Below the pieces are notes generated by a model. It was not told where the DNA came from. It worked only from the letters and a program-made list of their open reading frames with translations, and searched no databases. A stretch of 64,000 nucleotides of DNA from Endothia cerciana (Eukaryota; Ascomycota; Sordariomycetes; Diaporthales; Cryphonectriaceae): the NCBI GenBank assembly GCA_026119935.1, contig JALRMH010000003.1, positions 1,216,526-1,280,525 of the forward strand, written 5' to 3'. Both the position numbers and the translations under genes were made by a program. How positions within the stretch are numbered: the first letter of the stretch is position 1; each line of letters opens with the position of its first letter. Shown here piece by piece: positions 35,679 through 49,200 of the stretch.

Positions 35679-38126
35679 TCACTCCGCATCAGCAAGCTGC
35701 ATGATCAGCCTCGCCGCCAGATCCAGGAAGGGAAACGGGCTAGTAACCTGCTTCTCCTCGAGGATTTTACCGTCGGGGGTCTCATACCCGTCACACTTGA
35801 AGTCGACGAGGTAGGATCCGGCCTCTGCCATCTCGTAGATCTGGATGTCCAGGCGCATCGCCACCACCTGGTACTCATCGTCGCCGCTCCTGACGGTGTT
35901 CGACGGGTGGTTCGGGTGGTCTTCTGGCAAGTGCGCCCCCTTGCGCAGCTTCTCCGTCTCCCATCGCACCTGAATGTGCCATGGGTCCGCGGGGAGCTTG
36001 TAGATCTTGGTGGGATCATTTGCCCTGCTGCTTGCTGCGCGCCGGTGCCCACCCGGCTCGTTTTCTCCGCCGTGCTCCTTGTCGTAGTCCTCATCCGGGA
36101 CCCAGCTACAGCCGAGCTTAGACAATGACCGATAGATAACGCCGAGGGCCTCCCACGGCGCGTTCCGTGAGCGGATGCCGAACTGCCACCGGGTAGCCTT
36201 TGGCTTCTTGGGAGGGTTGACCGGGGTGAGTCCTTGTGGCCTCTTGTTGGACTCGTCCAGCCGGACCGGGCTGCGGGTGTGCGGCTTCAAGCGCCGCAGG
36301 CTCTCCTGTCGCTCGTCCTCCGAGCGCGGTTGCGAGGAGGGTTCCGGGGCGACTGGCGGCCCAGGCGGCTCGTCGAACCCACCAAGCCTCTCGCGTTCCA
36401 TGAAGTCCTTGTGGAACGCCGGAAGACTGCTTGGCATGACACTAACCTTGGACACGTACGGGCGTGGCGACGCTGATGTGCTGATGGAAGTGATGGACCT
36501 GGCAGAGCTGGCGAGAGGGCTGGATCCGGTGTCCGGCGCCTCCACCTGGGGTTCTGTCTTGAGTGTCTCCCCTGGAGGAATGTCGTTAACACTGGGTGGT
36601 GATGAGGGGAAGTAAGGGTTGTTCTCTCCAAGTAGCGCTAGGGACTGTCAGTCGCAGGTGGATATGGGGCCATGGTAGGCCCCTAGACAGGTAGGGGAAG
36701 GACTCGGCAGGACAGTTTCAAGCACGCGGGCAGGCGCGGGCACATCATGATCACTTGGGCGGGGCCTCGTGTGGGACTTACGATTGACCTGCATCAGCTT
36801 GTTCTCGCGCACGATCATGTAGGCGTCCTTGATGGCCGACGGCTCCTCTGCCTCGAGGGCCTCTTGGACGTCCTGCTTGCCGTAGCCCATCGTCTTGGAG
36901 ATCTTCTCCGTGACCTCGTTGTGCAGCTTCTCCTGCACCCTCGTCGGCGCGTTGGGGGCGATGTCGGACAGCTTGATGGCCTTGTCCGGGTCGATGCCGG
37001 TGTTGTAGAACGGCTCGATGGGCGGTTGCAGGTACTCGGGCAGGTTCTTCATGAACCAGGGGTCCTGTCGGATCTCGGGGATGGTGGCGCGCTGTACGGG
37101 GTTGACCTTGAGCATCTTCTCGATCAGCTGGGCAGCCCCGGGGCTCATCCACTTTGGGACCGCGTATGTGCCCCGTGCGATCTTGGCGAACAAGCTCGGG
37201 ATGTGCTCGTCGTCAAAGGGCAGCCTGCCGACAAGCAGGACGTATAGGATGACACCGCAGCTCCACACGTCGACCTCGGGTCCGGCGTACAGCTTGCCGC
37301 CGATGACCTCTGGTGCGGCATAGTTGGGGCTGCCACAGCTCGTCTTGAGGAAGTTGCCGTCGGTCATGATGTTGCTCAGCCCGAAGTCGGCGATCTTGAC
37401 ATTGAGCTTCTCGTCGAGGAGCAGGTTCTCCGGCTTCAGGTCTCGATGTACGATCTTGTGTCTGTGGCAGTACTCGACGGCACAGAGCATCTGCTGGAAG
37501 AAACGGCGAGCCTCGTCCTCCTCCATGCGGCCGTGCTGGACGATGTAGTCGAAGAGCTCCCCGCCGGCGTACTCGAGGACCATGATGATCTCGGTCGGCG
37601 TCTTGATGACGGTGTACCTGCAAGCGCGAGCGGTCAGCCTGGCTGGTTGATGAAAGGGGGTCCTCCTGGAAACCCACCCCCCGTGGTGCCCTGCCACTTA
37701 CAGCTTGATGATGTGCGGGTGCCGCAGCAGCTGCAGATACTCAATCTCGCGCTCGACCCTCCCGGCCATGTCGCGGCTGATGAGCTTCTTCCTCGATATG
37801 ATCTTGAGCGCGACCTGCTGCCCGGTGCTCCGGTGGACGGCCAGCTTGACCTTCCCGAAGGACCCCTCGCCCAGCGTCTTGATGATGTTGTACTGGCCGA
37901 TGCGCTGGTCCGCCCTGATCTTGTCCGACTGGCGGGGCGTCTGCTCGGCGGACGCCATGCTGTGCAATGGGTGAGCGCCGCGCTCGCCCTCGACGAGGAT
38001 CTCGGGTGTCTTAAGGGCGGGGTTGTGGACGTTGACCCGTGACCTCCGCATCTGCGAGCTGCTGAGGGAGATGGAGAGCTCGCCGGTGTCGTCGCCGTAG
38101 GCGGCTGCTTGCCGCGGCGGAGCCAT
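35679..38126 (-). CDS. SNF1: Snf1/AMPK catalytic alpha subunit
   Basis: Ser/Thr kinase that derepresses genes for alternative carbon use when glucose is low; catalytic subunit of the Snf1 complex. Three exons, 38126-37702, 37617-36782 and 36637-35679, join in phases 2 and 1 to give 739 residues. The ATG at 38126 is preferred over an upstream frame extension because MAPP...ELSISLSSSQ matches the usual fungal N-terminus. Kinase landmarks: LGEGSFGKVK (about 85-94), catalytic Lys108 in VALK, HRDLKPEN with Asp201, DFG at 219-221, and activation-loop Thr234 in FLKTSCGSPNYAAPE. A UBA-like autoinhibitory segment (TMGYGKQDVQEAL) follows. The C-terminal regulatory domain begins near WQFGIRSRN and ends DFKCDGYET...LMQLADAE, the region that contacts beta and gamma subunits. 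All key residues are present. The linker between the UBA-like segment and the C-domain is long and Pro/Ser-rich. Confidence 0.97.
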
Positions 38127-40451
38127 GATGTAAGATGTATGCGCGCGTGGTGCGTTTTGGGGGTGTGGTCTCGGGACCGCAGACAAGGCAGGGTTCCCGG
38201 TGACGGTGGGAGATAATCGCCGCCGCAGGCCGTCGCCTCGTGTTGGTGGCAGTCAAGATGCTGGCGATACTGCGCGCCTTGGGAGGGTGGGATCGCCGGC
38301 AGGGATGGCTGAACCCTTCAGGTGAGATGGATAGGTGCTCCACTGAAAAAAGTGTGTGTTCCGGGGATCTGGTCTGGCCTGTTCTACCGGCTACTTATGT
38401 GTTAGCTGATTGATCGCCCGTGGCCGTGAGAGGAGTGACAGGTCGGCTTGGTCGTTGGCTGCTGACACCTGCGATGGAGGAGGAGGAGGAGGAGGAGGAG
38501 GAGGAGGAGGAGGGTGGGTGGTGGGAGGGGGAAGAGGGGGGAGGGGATGGCGCGGAAGCTTGGCCCAGAACACCGAGTCGTGCTGTCTGGCTGGAGACCT
38601 GGGGGTTGGAGGAAGGGGATCACGCGCACTCGCCTGTTCGATCTGTCGTGATGTGTCCTGGGCCCCTAGATGTCGGCTGCCTCCTGGCTCTCAAGGTATT
38701 AAAAACAAAAACAAAAACAAAAACACAAAAAAGTTCGGATCTGTCGAGGTTGATGCCCCGTACGTAACACACGCTGTCACGTCACAAGGCGGGCGAGGGC
38801 GACTGGGATCCGGAGCGGGTCGAGTCTCGAAGCGTTGACGACTTCTGGCGTTGGCGCTACGGAGGGGGCTACCCGTTGACGAACCTCTGTCGAGTTCGAG
38901 GTCTCGAGGTCTCGAAAAGAGCCCGGTCCCGAGCCGAACGCGGTGTTGAAGAGGGGAACAACAGTCTCAACGACGTGGTGTCTTCCAGGGATGCTCTGCC
39001 AATGTGGGCCGAGTTGTTATCTGGCCTCGCTGGGAGGGTAGGGAGATATAAATATAGTGATGAAAGAGGGCTAAAGGACCATCATTACTATATGCCAGCT
39101 TTCTCACCAGCCCACCCCCGAGCAGACCTCGAGATATATCCCAGTTCGGCGACCACCATACAAGAATTTCCCTGTATGGAGACACAAGCAGGATCCTCAG
39201 ATGATCGGGCCCTGATCACGGCCGTCTCGCCGCACCCTCCGCCCCCTCGCAAGCATACTGCAAAATTGCATCATCCGCCCCCCAATTCGTCAGCGAGGCT
39301 GAGGCCCAGATCGTTACCTCTTTCCCGCCAGCAGGCCGCAACCCCCCCCCCCCCCCCCGCGGACAGTACCAGATTTCATGGTGACCTGTGCCAATGGAGC
39401 CCTTACCTGGGGACCTCTTGGACGTTCGGCATCACCCAAAACAGCCAGCACTCCCCCGCATCACGGGATGAGGAACCCATCTGCACCGTTGGGCCCCCGC
39501 CCTCCCAGGACCTTGGGGTCAAATCAGCTCGCATCGTCAATAGTAGCGAGGGGGGGTTGGCTGTCGCGTCCCCCGTCCTGCCCAGTAGCCTATGAGCCCA
39601 TCGCACACCACCTGGTGACACATCGAGACGCGCGCGGCCTGGCGGGGTAGGGCTCAAGCCGTCCAGCCACCCACCATCTCGCACATCCGCACGAAACGCA
39701 CCGCCGCCCAGCCCGGTCTTCTCGGTCATCTCACCGTCCTGGGGCTGGGCCGATCTCACCTTGGGAATGCCGTCTCGCCATGGCCCCCGGATGAACCCAC
39801 GGTGCCTTGTATAGCGAGGCTAGGCCAGATCAGCCTGGAGTCGACGCACGCCACCCTCGCCCCCGGGCTCCCGTTCCACCCCGTCTTCCGACATGCCGAC
39901 CTCCCAACCACTCGGGCCGTCCCGACCTGGCACATCCTTTCCCAGGTGAGCTGGGCCGGAGCGTGCTGCATCTGGGATTTCTCGCAGGCAGTTCTCGAGG
40001 AGACGTCAGCATGGTGTTGCATCCCGCCACTGATTGCCTGGGGGCTTCTGACGGTCGGCCTTTGACCCTCCGATGCGGGCTCGTCGGCCTTGTGCGGGCT
40101 GCGCAAAGAGGTGAGCTGCGACCGGATGACAACATTCGCCTGGTCGAAACGTCACTCCGGAGCTTGGGGCTTGTCATGTTCTCTTTTTCTAACGTGCTCG
40201 CTGTGTTACCTGACGAGCCTCTACAAGCGTTGCCTAGACGTGAAGACGTGTTTCCGTGAAGCCGAAAGTAGCCGTTCACCACTTGCAATTTCCCTTACGC
40301 CGCCACAACCCAAGACCACCACGCCTGACACATATGCGTATACCTGGTCCGATGTATACCTCGCTCTTTCGCCTCGGAAAACTCCTGTTTTGGCCCCATC
40401 AAGACGACTCCTAGACCTGTGGACCCGAAGGGTCGATGCACCCCGCCCTGT
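38127..40451. other. Gene-free interval, SNF1 promoter side
   Basis: It holds the SNF1 promoter and the CCZ1 3' flank. GGA repeats lie at 38475-38513, AAAAC repeats at about 38702-38730 and a C run near 39346. Frames seen here lack any domain and conflict between strands. Confidence 0.5.
38475..38513. repeat. (GGA)n microsatellite
   Basis: About 13 GGA units, a purine tract on the plus strand, about 350 nt upstream of the SNF1 ATG. Confidence 0.95.
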
Positions 40452-42943
40452 TCACCGGTTAAGACTAAGCAAGCCCTCGATATACTTCCTCGTATCCACC
40501 CCGATGCCCTGCGCCAGCCTGCTCGCCCCGTCCGCCCACCCCGTCCCGCGCGTAGCCCCAGCCAGGCTTATGCTCCTGCCGTGACCAGCGTGGTCGCTAG
40601 CTTTGCGGAGCAGAAAGATCTCCTTGCTGACTCCGTCCCCTGAGCCTTGCACTGCCGTCGACATCCTAGACGTCGTCGAGGGCAATGACACATCGCTCTC
40701 TGCCCGGATGTGGCTGCTATCCCCTCCGCCGGCCCCATTTGTGGAAGAAGGCCGTCCGATTTCTGTTGATGAGGAGGATGCATCGTCCTTTCGCTCCAGA
40801 ACGCGACTCCAGACGATCCACCAGCCACGGCTTGTCTTACATGTGCGTTCCAGCTCGGTGGCGCTGGCCCGGGTTGCCTTCCACAAGTTGAGGATCTGCA
40901 TGTGCGTATTGATCGCGTCCACCCGGGACCAGGATGGTTGCTCGTGGATGTCGTAGAGCTCCGCTAGGTCGGGGATGCTCGGTATGGTCGAGTGCACAGT
41001 CAACGCCTTCGGATCCCACACCAGGTCATGGATCGCTGCTGCGGACCTGCCCACATCGGGCCTGTCGGGCCTGTAAGCCGTCGAGTTGGCGAGCGATTTG
41101 CGCAGTGGCGCGAGTTGGTGATGGAGAGAACGATATAGACCCTCGAGGGATAAAGACTCCGTCCGCAGCTCAAACAGAAATGTGAAGATGAATGGCTTGA
41201 CCACGTAGACCACCACGCGTAGCTTCTGTGTCTTGTTCCGGTCCTGGCTGTCAAAGGATCCACGACGGCCCCCACCCCTCTGGGATGACAAGTCTGTGTC
41301 GTGGCTCCCCAGCACCCGTGAGAACATGGCCTCAGGCCTGTCAGCCGTCGGGGTCTCCAGCTCGACGGTCAGGGTCCTGACGATGGTGCGCGCGTTGAGC
41401 TCTTCGTGTTCTACCGCGAAGCGCCTCTCTTCGGGGTCTTCTATCCAGCCCTCCTCGACTTCTCCCGTCAGGCCGATGAGGAAATGACCCGTTATATCAT
41501 CGCCCTTGGACGGACTCCCCCCGAGTCCCGGACGGGCGGCTTGGGGATCGTCAACATCCGGCGGTTCGGGATCTTGGGGTGCCAAGTCACGCCCGAGGCT
41601 CCAGTACTTGCCATACCCTAACTTGAGGTAGTCTATATACTTCTCAAGCCCAGCTGCCTCCTCGTCACCCTCGGCGCCCGAGCCTCGACCCGTGGGAGGC
41701 GAGCTCTGGTCAGCAGGGGATGTGTTTCCAGACGGTTTCGAGCCTCGGTTGGGGTCGAAAAGGCTGGGCGGGACCTGCATGGAGGTCGGGGTGGTCTTCC
41801 TCCTGTTTTCCGTCCTGGGTGCCCTAGGTGTGCGGCGCCGGGACTTGGGACTTTCTACAACACCATAGGCATTCTCACCCCACCTGTACATGTCTTCCAT
41901 CCAGTACGTGATGTCGCGTACGGACTTCCTGGACAAGGCTCCCATGCCCAGGAAAATCGCGCCATCCTCCGCACCGGGTTCTCTGCCAGTGCCCAGCCAC
42001 TGCGCATGTGGATGGCCCTGGGCTTGCTTCTTGTCCTCTCCCGTTTTTTCGATGCCATCCGGGTCACTGTCGCCGAACTTCGACACGACAAGGTCGACCA
42101 GGCCGTCTATTCTTCCCTTCAGGCTTTCAAGAACCTCGCGCTCGCCGCTCCCACGGTCTTCCTCGCCGACCCCTATCCCGAGCTCACCACTGGCCGCGAT
42201 GTTGATACCCCCGAAAATATCCCGGACTGGATTCCCATGTAGGAGGACGTTCCACGTAGACAGATAAAGGTCCCAGTATCGGCTCAGGGTGCTGGTGAAC
42301 CTTGCTCGTTTGACCCTCACGAAGAGTGCGCTCAGGGAGGAGTCGTGGTGAAGCAGGAAGGTGGAGTGTGCCCGCAACAGGTCCCGCAAGAGCAGAGCAG
42401 CGGGCTTGACCTCCCGCGACGAGTATTCGAGGTTGGCTTCCGGGGGGTCCTCGGCACCCTTGGGCTTCTTCGCAGTCGAGAGGACGGGCAATCGCGTCAG
42501 GTCGACGCACTTTATGATGCCTGAAGTCAGTACGGCCACCCGGGGACGACAGCTCTAGGTACACATACGGCCAATATCCACCAGCCAGGCTCCAGCTCGT
42601 GGAGAACCACCCTCGTCTTCTCCGTCTCGATCGTGTCGACGGCCTGATCGCCGGAGAAGTTCTTGCCAAAGTTGACTATGCCCTGGGCAAGGCCAATCTG
42701 CCTCAGCCTCTCGTTTCGCTCCGCCTGTGACACGTTCTCGGTGGGCCTCCCGGTTGCCCCCCGCTTGCTGGTATGACGGCGGCGCTTCTGGGGGGTCACG
42801 TCGACGGACGAGTAGTAGACGATCTGGTCGTCGAGGGTCTCGTCCGTATTCCCCAAGCTGGGGTTGAAGATGGCAATGAAGCCGACATGGGCGGGGATTA
42901 TGGCGTCTGGAGACGCTGCGGCTGTAGATGAGGTCGTCGCCAT
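40452..42943 (-). CDS. CCZ1: Vacuolar fusion protein Ccz1
   Basis: Subunit of the Mon1-Ccz1 complex, the guanine-nucleotide exchange factor that loads Rab7/Ypt7 on late endosomes, vacuoles and autophagosomes. It has two exons, 42943-42569 and 42509-40452, giving 810 residues. The N-terminal longin domain is clear: HVGFIAIFNPSLGNTDETLDDQIVYY (about residues 19-44), then an EPGWWILACVDLTRLP stretch that spans the splice join. The phase-0 donor GTATGT must be joined to the AAAG acceptor at 42510, because the nearer CAG would shift the frame. The middle is Ser/Pro-rich and disordered. The distal part has segments fitting the second and third longin-like domains, and a conserved C-terminal RKYIEGLLSLNR-type end. 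The ATG chosen (MATTSSTAAA) follows a G run. Orthologues are usually 600-850 residues. Confidence 0.9.
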
Positions 42944-44278
42944 ACCATAATGGGGGGGGGGGGCGCGGAGAGGCGAGCTGCAATCGCGAGCCGAGTGTGG
43001 GCGCTGCTCGCAGGGGAAGGACTGAAGCTGAGCGAGGGTGGGATAGAAGAGCTCAGGAGACCCGAGGAGCACTGCAGGGTCCCTGAAACATCTGCCAATA
43101 AGAGTTGCAGGTACCAGCCTGGAGCTTGCCTACAGCGGGTACATAGTAAGGAGTAAAGTTCCAAGATTCACGATGCTATCGTGAGAATTGGTTTTGTGGC
43201 TGGAGTCTTCATCATTCGTGACCAGCCAATAACGTCATGCCCAGATTTGGCACTGGGCGATCAACATCGGCGATCCGCCTATGTCTTGCAGGGGGAGCCA
43301 TGGGGGGGGGGGGGTGGTCTGGGGGCCCTAGGAGGGCCTGGGGCCCCTGGCTTTCCACTGAACCCAATTCCTTCCTGTCTGGAATGCAGTACCACAATCC
43401 CGGGTCAGAGAGAGCCTCAGTCTCCCGAGTCGAGAAGGGAACACAACCAACTTGTCAAGGCCCGTATCGCTCGAAGCATTGCAAGCCCCATCCAGGAGGG
43501 AAGATCATCGCAGGTAAGACGAGAGGCGAGCAGATCTTCCTTGTTGTTTTCTTTTAACGACCCTCGTCATCCATTGTGAGTCGAAACGCAAGCGTCACAT
43601 TGCCTACTCCCCATCCTCACCGTTGAGTTTCGCCTATTTCCGTTCTTTGATTTACTATCATAGAAGCGACTTTTTAATTTTTAATTTTTTTTAATCGGGT
43701 ATTTCTTTACTCTACCTCGCTTACCGCCTCTCGAATCCACCCGACCCATACTTCCCAGAGACTCTTCAACACCTCCACCTGCTCAATGGTGCTCATTCCA
43801 GCCCCGACTAGACAGCAAGACGGGAGCACTCTTGAAACGGCATGCCAACACTGGTCGAGACATGGTGAGCTCCCCAACTTGTCTCATCCTATGGCTGCTG
43901 TGCAACCGTGATGCGCTGGTGGTTGGGGGGGGGGGCTCAAAGAAGCGTTTTCCAGAGCAGATGATGAGAAGCTATCAACATGCAACTCCCCTGGTCGATA
44001 CTCACCAACGAGAGCAACTTGAACATGGGCCGGTGAGTAACATGTTGCTTCGGCGCCCGGGTTTGAGAACGGTCTTTACAAGAATCACACACATCAATTT
44101 GTGTCCTACAATACTAATAGCCCACCCCGCGACCCCCCCCCCCCTACGTTCCATAACTGCGCTGACCACTGGGAGCAACTGCTTGGGGCTTCAGCCATAA
44201 TATGTCTCCTTTGGAAGCACGCGATGCATCTCTAGTGCTCAGTCAGATCCTCTACCCCAGACCAGGCTGACCGCACGC
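42944..44278. other. Gene-free interval between CCZ1 and isocitrate lyase
   Basis: It contains the CCZ1 promoter. G runs lie near 42950, 43302 and 43925 and an AT-rich stretch at 43660-43700. No coding or RNA feature is recognised. Confidence 0.5.
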
Positions 44279-46288
44279 CTAATGGAACTGGTCCTCGGTG
44301 ACGCCCTTGCCCATGGCCGCCGTGCTGCTGATGCCGCCGGTCACCATCTTCTGCAGCTCGTCGACGTAGGTGGCGCCGCTCCACTTCTGGTGCTTGACGA
44401 CGTCGACTCCGTGCTCCATCTCGGGCTCCTGCACCAGCTCGCCGTACGCGCGCATGCCGACCTGGCCGTACGCCTTGGCGAACTGGTCGCTGATCAGCGC
44501 CGTCGTGTGCAGGCCGGCGAGCGTGATGAACTGCCAGCAGTAACCGAGCGAGGCCAGGCGCCGGATGTACGTCTCCTGCTCCGCGCGCGGCATCGCCGTC
44601 TTCCAGTTGAAGGAGGGCGAGAGGTTGTAGGCCAGCCTGGTGTCGTCTTGGTCAGCACCGCCGGGCCACCTTAGACTCACGGAAGAAAGGGAGAAGGTGG
44701 AAAAGGGGGGGGGGGGAGGGGGCTTGGAAGGGCCGCGAGACGGTGAGAAATCGGTGGGCAACTCACTTCTGCTCCGGCCAGACGGCATGCACGCCGTTGG
44801 CAAACTCTTCCGCCTGCTTGTAGTCCGGCAGCTTACTCTCCATCCAGATGGCATCCGCATACGGCGCATACGCGATCGCCCGGTTGATCGCACAATCGCA
44901 GCCGCCCTTCAGGCGGTAGTACCCCTCGCGGGTCCTTGGTGCGTCCCAGTCGAAGAAGACCTCGACGCCCAGCAGACCCCTGGCGAGCGCCCGGGCTTCT
45001 GTGAGAGACTTGCCCTTGGACTGCTTGAGGTACTCGGCCGTTATGCCCTTCTTGTCCACGTGGGTACCCTTCTGTATGGCCTCCACCACTGCCTCGTCGA
45101 AGCGCTTCAGGTTGGCCTGCGCGAGCCACTGGTCCTCGATCGCCTGTAGCTGGTCGCCTGTCTTGCCGGCCGTTTCGGCGGCCAGCATGAGTTCGTTGAG
45201 GGGCTGGAGGTTCGGATTCGTCGAGCCGAGGATGAAGGCGTGGTCGCGTGGGTCGATTGTGGTGCTAATGAGTGTTGCGGCTTCGGCGTCGGTCCGGGCG
45301 ATGGCGAGGAGGTTAGAGCCTATTGTCCTGTGTCAGTCCGCCCCGTCCCAGCAGTCCGTGGGAAGAACTGTGCTCCCAGGAGGGCTCGGCTCACCCATGA
45401 TATCGGCCTGCGCCCGGATCGCAACCAGCCGGTTGATGTGCTCGCTGATGGGCACCAGCACCTTGCCCGCCATGTGCCCGCACTTCTTGGTGCCCGGGGC
45501 CTGGTCCTCAATGTGGATGCCCGCGGCACCCTTCTCGATGAACAGCTTCGTGAGCTTCATGACGGCCGTCAGGCCGCCGTGGCCCGTGTCTGCGTCCGCG
45601 ATGATGGGGCGCAGATAGTCGATATTCGCCAGGCTGCCTCGCTGCTCCTTGGGCGTCGTCAGGCGCTCCTGGCGCTGCTTGCGGTCGTGGAAGAGCTGCG
45701 CCATGAAGAGGTGGGCTACCTTGTTGGGGACGGTGGTCTACACGTGGGCTTTATCAGCACGTCTTCCTGGAGGGTACGGCACCGTCTCGGGCCACTGCTC
45801 CGGAACTTACATAGGGATAGTCAGCCAGATCTGGCCCGGGCTCGTCTGAGGCCGAAGCAGTTGAGGAAGACTGCCATCCGGAGACGTAGACCGTGTCGAG
45901 GTACTTGGCCATCTGGGTGACCATGGTGGGCTCCAAGCAGCCGTAGGTGTAACTGGCATCTCGGTTCTGCTCACGCAGCTGTGGTCAGCGCTCCCGCCTC
46001 GCCGATGGTTTCTGATCTCGAGACGCTCCCCCAAGGCTGGGGGGACACGGGGCGCACCTTGAACCTCCCCTCGAGGATGCCCCACAGCTTCTTGGCCAGC
46101 GTATTGCTCGGGTACTCAATCTTGAGGTTGCCCCTCTTGGAGACGATCTGCTCGGCCGTGAAGGGCCGCTTGGTATGCCTCCATCTCGAGTCACTCCACC
46201 ACCTCTTGACCTCCTCGACTTCCCGGGCAAAGATCTCGTCCTCGGTGTTGGGATCCACCGCGGTGTTTCTCATATTATTAGCCGCCAT
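44279..46288 (-). CDS. ICL1: Isocitrate lyase
   Basis: Glyoxylate-cycle enzyme that cleaves isocitrate to glyoxylate and succinate, needed for growth on acetate, fatty acids and ethanol; peroxisomal or cytosolic in fungi. Five exons, 46288-46058, 45978-45811, 45737-45395, 45319-44767 and 44636-44279, join without phase errors to give 550 residues, the normal length. Signature residues: WWSDSRWRHTKRP near 29, YVSGWQSSS near 105, DADTGHGG at about 181-188, and the catalytic KKCGH with Cys219. The fungal insertion is present between the barrel halves, and WQFITLAGLH lies near the end. The C-terminus DQFH is not a canonical PTS1. The minus-strand promoter has a TATATAT word (46351-46358) about 65 nt upstream of the ATG. 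Trehalase lies upstream on the same strand, 3.2 kb away. Confidence 0.97.
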
Positions 46289-49200
46289 GCTTGTTGTCTC
46301 TTCTGCTCCTGGCCTGGGCCGGAATGCTACTAGCCAGAGGACGGTGACGATATATATGTATGTATGTATGTTTGTATGTATGTATACACTGGTTGCTGTC
46401 TCTAAGGGATGGAATACTGGACACTCCCTCGTCAAATGGTGAGAGTGTAGGGAAGAAAAGGGCGAGGAGTTTGAGCCTCGCGATGACGAGCTGGAAGGTC
46501 GATAGAAAGAGGACGGCACACGAGGACCCTCGCGGTCCGGGTCCCCATCATATGGAATTTATTCACAAAACCCCAGGCCAGACCCTTTCGCCGTTCGGCC
46601 ATCGGGAGGGTTCGGCCAAGCGGCTACGGCGACGGGAATCCCCTGGCCCCAGACCTGGTGGCCCCCAGATGGCTAACCCCCCCCCCCCCCCAACGCGTGG
46701 TCTGATCCAATTCAGATACCTCTGGTCCGTAGGGCGCCGTCGGCCACCAGCCATGTACTACTATGGTACGTATCTGGGGCGGCGGGCCCAAGCGTTGTTG
46801 CCCCTTTTCGGCTGAATGGGAGTGAAATGCTTGTGATCATTGGCCGAGTTACCGAGCGTGGGCGCGCCCAGCCGTGCGGGTGCAGGGCAGACCCCCCTCC
46901 TGCTCCCCGCATCCTACTAGTAAGTAGATAGGCTTTCCTGGCTGCCGGGATCCGGGGAAATACAACATCGTCGATAATGGGGGATCGAGTTAGGGAAGTA
47001 CCGGAGGGCCACAACTGGGAATATCAACTGTTCGATGATTTCGGGCCTCATATAGGCGCACCTTGAACGCCTCAGACCAGGGGAAACTCTCTCGTAGTAT
47101 TGTCACAGCTCCGCTCGCCAGAGGGTCAAGACGACTCGGTAACCTCAGAAAGGACGTGGGCCGCCCAGACAGCAATGGCATGTGAAAGGCCCTATCGTCA
47201 TCCGCCGGTCCCCCCCCCCCCCCCAAAAGCACGCTATACCCCAGTCTCTCAGCGAGGCTCTTGGTTTCAGCTCTGGAGCCTCGGCTCAGCAGCGGCAAGT
47301 AGTCACGGTGTCTCAGCGCCCTCGACTTTGCTTTGCTCTGATGACATCTTCGTGACTCGACTAGAGGGACTATCACATGCGGAACATTTAGGAACTTGAG
47401 GACTTCTTCGGTCAACTTCCGAAACCTCAACGGGGGACAGTCGCCCAAAAGGTTAGCGGATTTGCGTCCCGCTTGCGTCTATCTCCAAGACCATACAGTG
47501 TCGTCCTCCATTCTCGTCCAGCACCACCTTTCGAGACTCCAGTTTTCTCGAGACTATTCTCAACAGATTTCTCTCGTGCTGTGCTCCTGGCAGGTGACAG
47601 CCACAGAGATGGTTGGCAAAACCTCGAACCGCTTCTGCTTGTGTGTGTGTGTGGTGGATCGAAACTGTGCGTCTGGGTGGTGAACTGTAGCTACACCATC
47701 CTCATGCGTGACTCAACACACAGGTAACCCCTCCTTGATTTAGCTCAGCAACCATAGTGAGCTTATACTTTGGTACAGGCTCATGACTGATTTTCATGCT
47801 AATCTCTGGCTTCCTTCCTACCTCTGGGAGCATCTCAGCTACACGCCCTCAGACCGCCCATTTTGTGCACACCGCGGCGAGAAATGACAGCTCAAGTATT
47901 GTGTAGGTTCCGTGAAAGCGGGGCGTTGTCCTCCAGTTGATTTCCAGCGCCCCCAGGGGCCGTACGTGCCTCGCGAGAGCATGCCCGTTCTCTGTGTCAC
48001 CGACCCAGCTGACATATGAGACACCCGGCAACTTTGAGCAGTCGACCACCACGGCAGGGTCCACTGCTCGTCTCCCATCACGGGCTAGAACACGGTGCGG
48101 TAAGTTCAAGACATCACCGGGGCCCTTCAATATCAGAGCGGGAAGACAACAAGAAGAAGGAGGAGGAGGGAGGAGGGAGGGAGGGAGGGAGGGAGGGAGA
48201 GAGGGAGAGAGAGAGAAAGGAAGAAAAGAAAGGCCGCTGGTGAATGCGCTGGCGATGAGGATGCCCAGAGAGATAGCCTTGGGATTCCGACGAGGGTCTC
48301 CTGCCCCGACGCCCCTGCGCTGGGGCTGCGCTTCATCCCCCCCCCCCCCCTCTCTTTCTTACGATTGTCAGGCCGTCTGTGACTCTGGGACAGGGGCAGT
48401 GGTGAGGCAGATACAAGGCTGGCGGCCTGCGGGCAGCACGGGCATCTGACTCCCCAGCGGGGCGCCTGCGGTTCGATTTCGAGCCTCGGGTCGTCCGGTG
48501 GTGGCGGTGGTGGTGGTGGTGGTGGGCCGTTGCCGACAATGACGACCCCTCCGGCCCGGCGCCGACGATGACTGGAGCTGGGGCTTGACGAATCGTCCGG
48601 CGGCGACACTGTGGTGGCTGGCTCAGAGAAGTACTTCGAGTGTACCGTGTCGATTGGGAGTTGGGGCATTTCCAAACGGCACTCAGGGTCCGGCGGCTAT
48701 CTATACCGCTTCATCTCTTGAACGAGAAGCGGATGTATGCAGGCTCGCATTCCAGCCTCCAGCTGGCTGTGTGGTCCACGTCGCACCTCCTTCTTCATGG
48801 CGTTAGACCTGTAGTATACACAGCTAGGTGATGAGGACCGACGCTTAGGGGGCACACATTCATATGCATCGGGCGCCCTATGTCCACGTAGACTTAGGAA
48901 AGGCTGCTTTTCAGTCCTACGCAAGCAAGCCGGCACTTCATGAAGACTCGAAGAGTGGGCTACAAGCCATCACCGTCGCTCAGGTCCCTCCGGGGCCTTG
49001 ACTAACGCGTCACCAAAGGTCAAAGGAGGTGAGCGGTCATCCTAGTGATGCAAGAGCTTCTCGTTGATGACGTCTCAGAACATCCCAGACGGCCGGCCCA
49101 GCTGTAAATCAACGCACTGTATCATTCTCAGAATATCTGTCAGTAGCAATGCTAGATGTGCTCCTCCAGGCCTCCCCGGGTTCTCGCTGATCTGGAGTCT

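Noticed and set aside
46990..47448. 152-codon minus-strand frame as a small gene
   Set aside because: No recognisable domain or intron logic, and it runs through a C/G homopolymer that would make its frame unstable.
48420..48490. GGTTCGATT word resembling a tRNA T loop
   Set aside because: The flanking stem does not pair and no cloverleaf could be drawn.
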